From Bacteroidales bacterium (GTDB lineage Bacteria; Bacteroidota; Bacteroidia; Bacteroidales; UBA932): a DNA stretch of 64,000 nucleotides. Position numbers and translations under genes: made by a program. Location of the stretch: the NCBI GenBank assembly GCA_015060455.1, contig SUYM01000014.1, forward strand, positions 1 through 64,000, in the 5' to 3' direction. Shown here piece by piece: positions 32,399 to 40,848 of this stretch (positions are counted from its first letter, which is position 1; each line of letters starts with the position of its first letter). The notes beneath the pieces are model-generated. The model searched no databases. It was given only the letters and a program-made list of their open reading frames with translations, and was not told the DNA's origin.

Positions 32399-33412
32399 TC
32401 AGTATTTTAAGGTGATTTTAATAGGATTATGCGTCATGCCCAGCACCTTGTCAAGTTTCCTGACCTCCGATATGGTTGCAAGGACATCTCTTGACACATA
32501 AACATAGTCCGCCATATATGATTTACCATCCTCAGAAGTCCATGTGGTGATATAATCACGCTCCGACATCCACAGACAATCGTACAGGTTGTTGTTCCAC
32601 GCATATCTGTCCGAGTCAAACACAGCCTCGTCAATATCATACGGATACCAGAGCGGAGCCGAAGAATATGAGGCCTGCATCATCGAATAATGATAGAGTT
32701 GTCCGCCCAACACCCATCTGGAAGGTGAATTCTGAGCATTATAAGTCTCCTCGATTATGTCACGGAACGATTCGAACTCTTTGCCTTCAGCATAGGCCTG
32801 AGCCAGATCAGCCGAAACGAAATTCACGTCGCCGACAGTACAGCGGGCATATACGCTACCCGGCTCTGCCGACGGCTTGATGAAGCCATTGCCGCAAGCG
32901 ACAACATCGAACTGCTCCGCCCACTGACCGAGCGCATCCATATCAGTCACTCCGTCCGCTGAGCAATACACAATGGTAACAGCCTTTGTTTCAGGAGCCA
33001 CATATTCAAGAACGATTTCCTTTGACGGATTGACTTCGGAAGGAGTGACAGTCGGATAGAAGCCCATCTGGATGATGTTCAGAGTATCCGACTTGGCATA
33101 ATCCTCAGATGTCACCACGATTCTTGCCTTCCTTGAAGACTTCGCATCGACAACACTTGAAAGGTTTGCCTGATATGAAGCGGTAAAGGCGCCATTGCCC
33201 ACACCACCCTGCACATCAAAACTGATCCATGAAGCATTGTCAGCCTCATTTACAATCCAGCGGCCCACTGTCTCCACGCTGACAGTGATCTGACCGGCAG
33301 AAGCGGACACCTCGACCTCACCTATGACATTTCCGGACTCGAAATCAAGACCGGACTTGCCGCATGAGACTGCCAGGGCCGCAATGACCAACATATATAT
33401 ATACTTTCTCAT
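32399..33412 (-). CDS. BACON lipoprotein with a degenerate EEP-fold domain
   Basis: The 337-residue lipoprotein (ALAVSC) has one BACON domain (about 25-110; RWIVNEADNASWISFD, IIQMG). Its C-terminal part aligns element by element with the EEP (endonuclease/exonuclease/phosphatase) domain of the protein at 61.6-64 kb: TIVYCSADG for the first strand, MDALGQWAEQFDVVACGN for the first helix and strand, SRWVLGGQLY for the GD-N strand, ADYVYVS for the (I)DY strand and MTHNPIKI for SDH-P. The GD-N and SDH catalytic signatures are replaced (Gln238 and Leu239; Thr327, His328, Asn329), so it is probably inactive and may bind glycan. The start at 33412 places the signal peptide first. It lies directly upstream of SusC. 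Confidence 0.7.
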   Translation of the reverse strand: MRKYIYMLVIAALAVSCGKSGLDFESGNVIGEVEVSASAGQITVSVETVGRWIVNEADNASWISFDVQGGVGNGAFTASYQANLSSVVDAKSSRKARIVVTSEDYAKSDTLNIIQMGFYPTVTPSEVNPSKEIVLEYVAPETKAVTIVYCSADGVTDMDALGQWAEQFDVVACGNGFIKPSAEPGSVYARCTVGDVNFVSADLAQAYAEGKEFESFRDIIEETYNAQNSPSRWVLGGQLYHYSMMQASYSSAPLWYPYDIDEAVFDSDRYAWNNNLYDCLWMSERDYITTWTSEDGKSYMADYVYVSRDVLATISEVRKLDKVLGMTHNPIKITLKY

Positions 33413-33428
33413 AATCATAGATTTGTCG

Positions 33429-34301
33429 TTAATCAAAGTCCAATCCTCCCTCTATCTCAAATCCTCCAAGTCCGCTCGTGCTGACGGTCACCTCAGTCAC
33501 ATCATAGTCTCCGACTGAAATGCGATCAATCTCAAAGGAGTCAAGTTCATTGACTATATCGTTCCCGCCTTCCACCTTGACAACCAGAGTAATGTCATCA
33601 TAAGTTCCGGCAGGGAGAACAACAGGATATTCTGCAAACCCCTGTTCTGTCTTTGAGATGATTCCCTGACCACAGTCAACCTTTACTGTCCTGACTCCAC
33701 CTGCCCCGAACTCAACGGACATGTCCTGATTCAGTTTTCCCTGACCGGCGATCTCATTCTCGCTGACAAGTTGAAGAGAAAGCACCGTTACAGGAATTTC
33801 AAAAGCGAACCTGATGGAAAGCAGACCGCTGGCATAACGGAACCGCAACCTGTTGTCCGAATCATTGAATGCATAGACGTATCCAGCATAGTCCTCAAAC
33901 TGCCGCATAAACGTCTTTTCAGCAGTATAAGCCTGATTTGGAGCAAGCGTATAGGCCAAAGACCCGTCGTACAGAGCATAATTCTCCGAATAAGGGTAAT
34001 ATGCCATGATCATGTCACCCTTTACGAGAGGTCCATAGAACTCACCCGCCGCCTTTCCGTCGTATGCCTTTTTAAGAGTATATTTTTCATTTATACCTGC
34101 CTGAGAGCCAAAGACTCCGATTGCGAGATCCTTGCTCCATACTGCGGCCATCTCGTCTCCCGCAAGAGACACATCTTCAAAATCAGCCTCAAACAAAGTA
34201 TATCCGGTCTGAGGGACATCGAAGATATCCCCTCCATCCTTCTCCGAACATGAGGCAAGGAGGCAAAGGGCCGAAAACATTGCAATAACAGTATATTTCA
34301 T
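33429..34301 (-). CDS. Fimbrillin-like lipoprotein
   Basis: The 290-residue lipoprotein (LLASC) has the pattern of a fimbrillin-family domain: AVWSKDLAIGVFG, MAYYPYSENYAL, then LRFRYASGLLSIRF and FAEYPVVLPAGTYDDITLVVK. Fimbrillin-fold proteins build surface fimbriae in Bacteroidales but many are single surface lipoproteins inside polysaccharide loci, where they may bind glycan; the second is likelier here because of its place two genes before SusC. No repeat or catalytic domain is attached. It follows the GLUG lipoprotein by 12 bases. Confidence 0.65.
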   Translation of the reverse strand: MKYTVIAMFSALCLLASCSEKDGGDIFDVPQTGYTLFEADFEDVSLAGDEMAAVWSKDLAIGVFGSQAGINEKYTLKKAYDGKAAGEFYGPLVKGDMIMAYYPYSENYALYDGSLAYTLAPNQAYTAEKTFMRQFEDYAGYVYAFNDSDNRLRFRYASGLLSIRFAFEIPVTVLSLQLVSENEIAGQGKLNQDMSVEFGAGGVRTVKVDCGQGIISKTEQGFAEYPVVLPAGTYDDITLVVKVEGGNDIVNELDSFEIDRISVGDYDVTEVTVSTSGLGGFEIEGGLDFD

Positions 34302-34313
34302 GATATTTCCTCC

Positions 34314-36731
34314 TTATTGTTGATTTGACATTGACCAATATGTATTGTTCTCCATGGTGATGCCTCCGTTTGTATAAGACTGGGAAACCACATTCAGCCC
34401 TGCCGGGATATCATCAGGAAGAACATAGGTGATCTCGGTCGGAATTACAGGAGCGGAATTATATGCACCCGAACATGAAATGAGGAACGATCCGGCGAAC
34501 TTGCATCCGGAAATCTCAGAGCCTGTAAGGTCTGTCTTGATTTGCCCTGTATTGTTGGTCACCGCAAGAGCGTGATTGTTCCTGGTATATTTGTCGTCAG
34601 ACTGAATCATGGAGATATCGGCGTTGACGCTCATATTTTTGATGGAGAACTTGCCGACAGCCAGACCGATGACACCTGCCGTTGCAAAAGAACGTGTCTG
34701 AGCTGAACCGACCTTTGCGTTCATCACACCGCCTTCGATGTCCACATAGCCGCCAAGACCAAGGAAACCGCCGCTGACTCCACAGATAGACGCTCTTGAA
34801 TACGGATTAACCTTGACAGAGTATGGAACAACCTCTCCGGTATTTGTACAATTTTTGATTTTTGCGTGATTTGTACTTGAGCCCAAAAGTGCACCAGCAA
34901 TACCTCCTGTATAAATCTTAGAGTTAAATTCCGCTGCAGTAACAGAACTTGTAGCGTTATTATTTATTCTACCGGTATTAGTGCAATTTTCAATCTCCAC
35001 ATGATAATGATCCACCGACGCACTGATCGCTCCATACTTCACATCGGACGTAGGCGAAGTTGACTTAGTAGAAATAAGTGCTGCAGAAAGTCCCACAATA
35101 CCTCCCACAGAACACTGAATCTTGCTGTTCGCGCTATTATCCACATACGAGAAAGTCACATCACCATTATTTGTACAATTCTTCAATATCGGGTAATACT
35201 CCTTATACTTCGCATCAGCCTTAAGACTTATATATCCCAGCACACCAGCAAATCCTGCCCGGGCAAGACCAAGACCAACTGTATTGACTGAGATATTCAA
35301 ATCACCATTATTTACACAATCGTTAAAGACTGGGGATCCAGTTGTCGGCTCAAAACATGTAGCAACAAGACCACCTCCAAAACCCTTAAAATCAGCACTC
35401 GATAAATCATCTGACTTCTGTGATGCCAAATCCATTGTGATGTTCATGTCAGCATTGTTCACACAACGGTTGATCTCTCCAGCAGAGAATGTCCTGGCAA
35501 ATGCGCCGAATATGACTCTTCTGGAATCCACATTGAAGACCATTTCATTTGTGCAGTCCTCAATCTTTCCTCCAGATATAGTATGAACAAACGCCGCAAC
35601 CTCCACCAATATTTTTGTTGCATCAGGCGTCTTCATTTCTCCAGCCATTGTAAGGTTTCTGATGACACCACCACTAGGCAAGGTCTTGATCAGAGCGTCT
35701 GATGCAGACGAGTTGGTTATAGAATAGCCCTTACCATCCAGTTCATAAGTGAACTTCGCCACAATTCTTGGAGTTTCCTCAGGAAGAACGATATCATCAC
35801 CCAACCTTATTGTGTTGCCATCAAGGTAAGCGGCCTTCCAATCTGTTTTACCGGCATTGATCTGCTCTGCAATATATTTCCAGTCCTCACCTGTCAGAAT
35901 CTCCTTCTTTCCAGGTACAAACTCGACTGCATTGAACTCATAAAGTTTTCCTGCCTCGACAGTCACGCCATCCTTGACCCATCTGCACTCCATAGGGCAG
36001 TAATCCGAATCATAGAACTTCACAGTAAATCCCTCCGGATAAGAGCCATGAGGAATTGTGAAATAGAATGACTGCTCTCCACCTGCGGCAACTGAAACCT
36101 CCTCCATATCAAGAGCAATGGTTCTGACGCCCTGAGACACTGTATATTCACCCGACCTTGTATCTATTACAAACTTTCCGGCAAGAGGAGCCGTCTTGTC
36201 ATTTGACAGGAGCATGGCTTTCCTTATGGTTATGGCGGCAGGGCTGGTGAGAGTCACCTTGACTGCTCCACAGAGATTGTTCAGCACTACCGGTACCTCC
36301 TCGCTTTCGCTACATCCATAAAGTATGGCTGCACCCCTGCCGAAAGAAGTTGCAGAATACTCCTGGACCGCAGGGATATCCACCGTAACCTTGCCATCAC
36401 TTGTGAACTCCCCGCATATCGATGCAGGATAGACCACGTTGTATGGCAGAGAAACATTATAGAACTTGAATTCAGCATCAGGACTTCCCGCCTGATCTGC
36501 TGTCAGCGCAGTTGAGACATAACCGTTCAGACTGACAGCGTCACCCTCGGACCAGAGGACCTTACGGACATTTCCTTCTACCTCTCCAAGGTATGTCTTA
36601 GCCTGAACAGAGGTCAGACTGACTGACACCTTTACCTCTTCCTTGGCACTTTCACTGTCGTGGACTTCACTCACACAGCCGATGACTGAAAGGAGCGAAA
36701 GTGCAGAAATGAATAGTAATACTTTTTTCAT
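34314..36731 (-). CDS. Fimbrillin/GLUG-repeat surface lipoprotein
   Basis: The 805-residue lipoprotein (SVIGC) has a fimbrillin-type N-terminal domain (about 30-270; VLWSEGDAVSLNG, VVYPASICG, FYFTIPHGSYPEGFTVKF). A beta-helix-like body with GLUG-type repeats follows (IENCTNTGRINNN, VGGIVGLSA, TGGIAGALL, INRCVNNADMNI), about residues 330-700. Such proteins are thought to act in adhesion or glycan binding at the cell surface. It is the first gene after the hybrid sensor, has its own -7 box, and probably leads the 11-gene operon that includes SusCD. It shares its architecture with the decayed adhesins at the left edge. Confidence 0.75.
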   Translation of the reverse strand: MKKVLLFISALSLLSVIGCVSEVHDSESAKEEVKVSVSLTSVQAKTYLGEVEGNVRKVLWSEGDAVSLNGYVSTALTADQAGSPDAEFKFYNVSLPYNVVYPASICGEFTSDGKVTVDIPAVQEYSATSFGRGAAILYGCSESEEVPVVLNNLCGAVKVTLTSPAAITIRKAMLLSNDKTAPLAGKFVIDTRSGEYTVSQGVRTIALDMEEVSVAAGGEQSFYFTIPHGSYPEGFTVKFYDSDYCPMECRWVKDGVTVEAGKLYEFNAVEFVPGKKEILTGEDWKYIAEQINAGKTDWKAAYLDGNTIRLGDDIVLPEETPRIVAKFTYELDGKGYSITNSSASDALIKTLPSGGVIRNLTMAGEMKTPDATKILVEVAAFVHTISGGKIEDCTNEMVFNVDSRRVIFGAFARTFSAGEINRCVNNADMNITMDLASQKSDDLSSADFKGFGGGLVATCFEPTTGSPVFNDCVNNGDLNISVNTVGLGLARAGFAGVLGYISLKADAKYKEYYPILKNCTNNGDVTFSYVDNSANSKIQCSVGGIVGLSAALISTKSTSPTSDVKYGAISASVDHYHVEIENCTNTGRINNNATSSVTAAEFNSKIYTGGIAGALLGSSTNHAKIKNCTNTGEVVPYSVKVNPYSRASICGVSGGFLGLGGYVDIEGGVMNAKVGSAQTRSFATAGVIGLAVGKFSIKNMSVNADISMIQSDDKYTRNNHALAVTNNTGQIKTDLTGSEISGCKFAGSFLISCSGAYNSAPVIPTEITYVLPDDIPAGLNVVSQSYTNGGITMENNTYWSMSNQQ

Positions 36732-36771
36732 CTGTCAAGATTGGAAAATTGTTATTAGTAAATGTTATCGG

Positions 36772-36779
36772 CAAAAATA
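36772..36779 (-). promoter_or_regulatory. -7 box for the SusCD operon
   Basis: The complement reads TATTTTTG (TAnnTTTG match), 40 bases before the GLUG lipoprotein start, in the 120-base spacer after the sensor gene. No -33 TTTG is found at the right distance, which would fit an activator-dependent promoter driven by the hybrid sensor. Confidence 0.4.
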
Positions 36780-36851
36780 TATAAAACGCATACGCGCGGA
36801 CACAGCGGGTAAACTGTTGGATTTGATGCTATATCATTTGGGAAAATCGTT

Positions 36852-39800
36852 TCATTCGCCTGCACCGTCCGCCTTCTTCCTGCTCCATTCCGCCGGAAGC
36901 ACCCCGTATGCCTTCCTGAAGCACTTTGCAAAATATGAAGGAGAATTGAAACCAACCGCATAGCATACCTCGTTCACCCTGTGCCCGCCCTTTTCCAGCA
37001 TTTCAGCCGCCAGAGCAAGCCTTTTTGTCCTGATATAATCGTTAGGCGTCGTGTCAAGCAGAGCCTTCATCTTCCTGTTCAGAGTGCTGTGACCCATATA
37101 CAGCATATCTTCAAGTTGCTTGTTGGAGAATGACGGATTGCACATGTTTTCCAGCACAATCTTCTCAAGACGGGTGAGGAAATCCTCGTCCCTGCTGATT
37201 ATATTGCCTGAAAGCGCTTCTGTACCGAAAGACATTCGTCCGTATGTCGCACGCATGGTGGCCTTCTTGTCCAGGGCACCCTTGATGCAGGCTTTCAGAT
37301 AATCCATTGAATATGGTTTCTCGATATAGTTCATTGCGCCATACTCCATACATTTCATCTTTGTCTCCACGCTTGAAATCGCCGAAACCACAAGGACAGG
37401 AATATGTGCGAGGGACTGATCTGCATTTATCTTCTGACAGAGTTCCAGTCCGCTCATACCTTGCAGGGCGATATCAGTAATGATGATGTCCGCCTTGTAT
37501 GTTGTCAGAATGGTGAGGGCCTTTTCCGCAGACTGCACTCCCATGACATTATAGTCCGCCTTGAGATTCTTTTTCAGATAAGTCAGCAGACCGGCATTGT
37601 CCTCCACGATCAGCACCAGAGGGAGGTCGGATTTCTTAATCATCTCCTCTATGCTGTCCTCTTCAACGGCGACTGTCGGAGCCACATTTATCGGCATGGT
37701 CAGCACAAATTCCGTATATCTGTCACATTCTCCGAGAGTAAGCGTACCGCCGTGCAGTTCCGCCAGATTTCTGGCATACGCCAGTCCGATGCCGAAACTC
37801 TGCGAATATGGAGCCTGGTCTGCGGAGAACTGGACAAACGGCTGGAAAATGGACTCACGCCTTGATACCGGAATCACCGCGCCATCGTTTCTGAACGAAA
37901 TCACGAAATTATTTCCATCAATAGAAAGTTCTACCTTTATATATGACTCGGCATACTTGACTCCGTTATCCAGAAGGTTATTGATGATCTTCCTGAACGC
38001 AATGGTATCGACAGCACTCACAAGAGTATCCGCCATATGGGTGAACTGTATCTTGATATTCCTGCTCTTTGCCGCCTCATAGAAATTGAAGCATAGGAAG
38101 CCTACCCTATCGACAATATCGATATTTTTAAGGTCAAGGACATAGCCGTGCTCTTCAAGCCGTACAAATTCAAGAAGTTCCCTCACCAGGTCGTTCATAT
38201 AATCTGTCGAACTGCTTATCACCTCTATCTCATCTCTCAATGCATCCGTGCAGATGCCCGAAGAAAGAATGTTCTGAAGCGGAGTCCTTATCAGTGTCAG
38301 AGGCGTCTTGATCTCGTGAATGATATTCGAGAAGAAGACCATCTTTTCCTTCATCATCTCCTGATCCTTCTTGACACGATACTCCTCGATCCTCCTCTTT
38401 TCGCGTGCTTTCTGGCTTTTGAGGATGACATATACGGCCACGGACAGAACGGCAAGGGCCAATGAAATGATGATCAGTATGCCTAAGGTAGATGCCCAGA
38501 ACTTAGGTCTCACTACCACAGTCACAGCCTGATGCGCATCAACAAAATTGCCTGAGAACTCCCCGTTGCTCAGAAGCAGCCTGTATGTACCTGCCGGCAC
38601 GCTGTTCCAATGCATGGCCTTATCCACAGACACATCCCTCCACTCGGCGTCATAGCCTTCAAGCATACATAGAATCCTGTCGGAAGCCGGGTATGCGGAA
38701 TCAAGAATCGCAAATGAGAAACCGAATGAGTTCTGGGACGACTGCAAGACTATCCTGTCCTGAACATCTATATTTCCCGAAAATATCCCGGACCCGCCAC
38801 CTACTGACTTAAAATCCAGATACATGTCGGTAATCGTCACCTTTGACAACTGGTCTGCGGTCTTAAGGTCACGCGGATTGAATACCACAAAGCCATCTGC
38901 CGAACCGAAGGCTATCTTCCCGCTACGGAGTTGAATGGCAGCCTTTGTAAATCCGTTATCAAGCAGACCGTCAGCCTTTGAATAGACTCTTACGTTATTC
39001 CTGTCCTTGTCAAACTCCACAAGTCCGCTATCGGAAGACAGCCACAGATGACCGAAATCATCGGGAACCGCCATGAAATACACATCGGTCGGCAAGGATT
39101 TCAAGGTCCTGGTAGAGTAATTGATGAAACTGTCATCCCTTCTGCGATAATGGAAATATCCGGAGGTGAAACCCACTACCCATGTATTGTCGGCCTCATC
39201 GACACATACCGACGAAATCATGTCAGGCATGTCAGGATTTCCCGTCTGAGGGCTGTAATGACCTTTAATGGTATTGTTCAGGATATCATAGGAATACACA
39301 CCTGACGAATATGAAGCCATCCACAACAGGCCTCTGCTATCCTCAGCCATGTGCTCCATGGTGATGCCTGAAAGTTCCGGAAGCATCTCGAAACGGTCAT
39401 CCTTACGGGAATATTTCATCACTCCGATTGTCGTGGCCACAAATATCTCTCCTGCATGAGATTTATATATGGTCACCACACGGTTATCCCTGTTCTCAAT
39501 ATCGAAAGGAACATATTTTCTGACCTTTGACGTCTTGTAGTCCATTCTGGATATTCCCTTCTGCGAACCTATCCAAAGATAGTCATCGTCATCAGAGAGT
39601 GCCAGGACAGTATTCGGAATATCCGCATCATGCCTGACAAGACGCCCGCCATGATATTTCAGCAGCCCCATCCTCTCGGTCGCGACCCAGAGATTGCCTG
39701 CCTTGTCCTCTGCAAAACTTCTGACAATGGCACCGCGAAGAGATGTGCCGTCAGAAAGCGTATAGCATTTGGTGAAATTGAAGTGTGCGGGTGAGCAGCA

Positions 39801-40799
39801 ATCCAGTCCGCCATATTGAGTTCCCACCCACAGGCAGCCCTTGCTGTCCTTATAGACATCGGTTATATAACTGTCAGACAAAGAGAACTGGTCGTTCGGA
39901 TCCGAGTAGCAGACATTGCTCTCGCCCGAATAGAAACTATATGAAATCAGTCCGTTGGTTGTGCTCAGCAACAGGCCCTTTCCGTTGTCGTAAGTAAGGT
40001 TGGTCGGACGCACATCCTTAGGCAGCCTATACAGGGTTGTATGTCTGCCGCTGCGCACATCCACCTCCACCAGACCGTTACGCTTGCTGGCTATGTAGAT
40101 GATGTCATTCGATCTGCCGCTGACCACAAGTCCTTCCACATCGTCGCCTTTGAAAATGCCGTCTGCGACAGTCAAAGGCCGGCATGATGAGGCTTCCGCA
40201 TCTGCAATGAAGACATCATCGCAATAGACTGCAAGGTAGAGATTGTCGTTACGGTCTATCGTGATGCGGTAGATGTTGTTGACAGGAGTCTCCCCCATTG
40301 GATGATGACGGAAGACACCGGTCTGAGGATTGTATGAAAACAGTCCGTTGTCGCGGGAAGAAATCCACATGATTCCTGCGGAATTTCTTTCTATGGCAAA
40401 GATTCTGTCATCCGGTGCTGCGGACTGACTTCCGACGATTGCAGACATCCGCAAGAAGGCATCGTCAGCATAGTTGTAGATGACCACTCCGTTGTCTGTT
40501 CCGATCCATAGGTTGCCACTCAGGTCTTCCCTGATGACGTTTATGAAGTCAGAGGTGATCCCGAAGTCCTCCCTGTCATAGTTCTTGAATCTCTTGCCGT
40601 CATAGCGGCTCAATCCCTTGTAGGTTCCGACCCATACATAGCCTCGCGAGTCCTGAAAGATCTCCCGTACAGAGTCGTATGAAAGGCCGCTGTTTTCCTT
40701 GTTGAGATGGGTGAACAGATAATGCTGAGCCCGGAGCGACCCGAAAGTCACCCCGGACACAAGCATGGTCACGATTATAGTAAGAGCCTTCTTTATCAT
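36852..40799 (-). CDS. Hybrid two-component system sensor/regulator (HTCS)
   Basis: The 1315-residue protein joins a whole two-component system. A signal peptide is followed by a periplasmic double propeller of regulator-propeller repeats (about 25-680; many VWVGT/LWIGT-type strands), a Y_Y_Y sandwich and one membrane helix (about 773-792). Inside the cell it has a HisKA domain with His near 827 in FFSNIIHEIKTPL, a HATPase, a receiver with Asp near 1108 in DIIITDIALQG, and a C-terminal AraC-type DNA-binding domain (FAKCFRKAYG). HTCS proteins sense a specific oligosaccharide and turn on the adjacent locus. All catalytic residues look intact. It sits in the middle of the locus, between the two gene blocks it probably controls. 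Confidence 0.97.
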   Translation of the reverse strand: MIKKALTIIVTMLVSGVTFGSLRAQHYLFTHLNKENSGLSYDSVREIFQDSRGYVWVGTYKGLSRYDGKRFKNYDREDFGITSDFINVIREDLSGNLWIGTDNGVVIYNYADDAFLRMSAIVGSQSAAPDDRIFAIERNSAGIMWISSRDNGLFSYNPQTGVFRHHPMGETPVNNIYRITIDRNDNLYLAVYCDDVFIADAEASSCRPLTVADGIFKGDDVEGLVVSGRSNDIIYIASKRNGLVEVDVRSGRHTTLYRLPKDVRPTNLTYDNGKGLLLSTTNGLISYSFYSGESNVCYSDPNDQFSLSDSYITDVYKDSKGCLWVGTQYGGLDCCSPAHFNFTKCYTLSDGTSLRGAIVRSFAEDKAGNLWVATERMGLLKYHGGRLVRHDADIPNTVLALSDDDDYLWIGSQKGISRMDYKTSKVRKYVPFDIENRDNRVVTIYKSHAGEIFVATTIGVMKYSRKDDRFEMLPELSGITMEHMAEDSRGLLWMASYSSGVYSYDILNNTIKGHYSPQTGNPDMPDMISSVCVDEADNTWVVGFTSGYFHYRRRDDSFINYSTRTLKSLPTDVYFMAVPDDFGHLWLSSDSGLVEFDKDRNNVRVYSKADGLLDNGFTKAAIQLRSGKIAFGSADGFVVFNPRDLKTADQLSKVTITDMYLDFKSVGGGSGIFSGNIDVQDRIVLQSSQNSFGFSFAILDSAYPASDRILCMLEGYDAEWRDVSVDKAMHWNSVPAGTYRLLLSNGEFSGNFVDAHQAVTVVVRPKFWASTLGILIIISLALAVLSVAVYVILKSQKAREKRRIEEYRVKKDQEMMKEKMVFFSNIIHEIKTPLTLIRTPLQNILSSGICTDALRDEIEVISSSTDYMNDLVRELLEFVRLEEHGYVLDLKNIDIVDRVGFLCFNFYEAAKSRNIKIQFTHMADTLVSAVDTIAFRKIINNLLDNGVKYAESYIKVELSIDGNNFVISFRNDGAVIPVSRRESIFQPFVQFSADQAPYSQSFGIGLAYARNLAELHGGTLTLGECDRYTEFVLTMPINVAPTVAVEEDSIEEMIKKSDLPLVLIVEDNAGLLTYLKKNLKADYNVMGVQSAEKALTILTTYKADIIITDIALQGMSGLELCQKINADQSLAHIPVLVVSAISSVETKMKCMEYGAMNYIEKPYSMDYLKACIKGALDKKATMRATYGRMSFGTEALSGNIISRDEDFLTRLEKIVLENMCNPSFSNKQLEDMLYMGHSTLNRKMKALLDTTPNDYIRTKRLALAAEMLEKGGHRVNEVCYAVGFNSPSYFAKCFRKAYGVLPAEWSRKKADGAGE

Positions 40800-40848
40800 A
40801 AAGTCAGCCTGTTAAGTTTTAGTATTGATGTGGCAGAAGCACAAAGAA

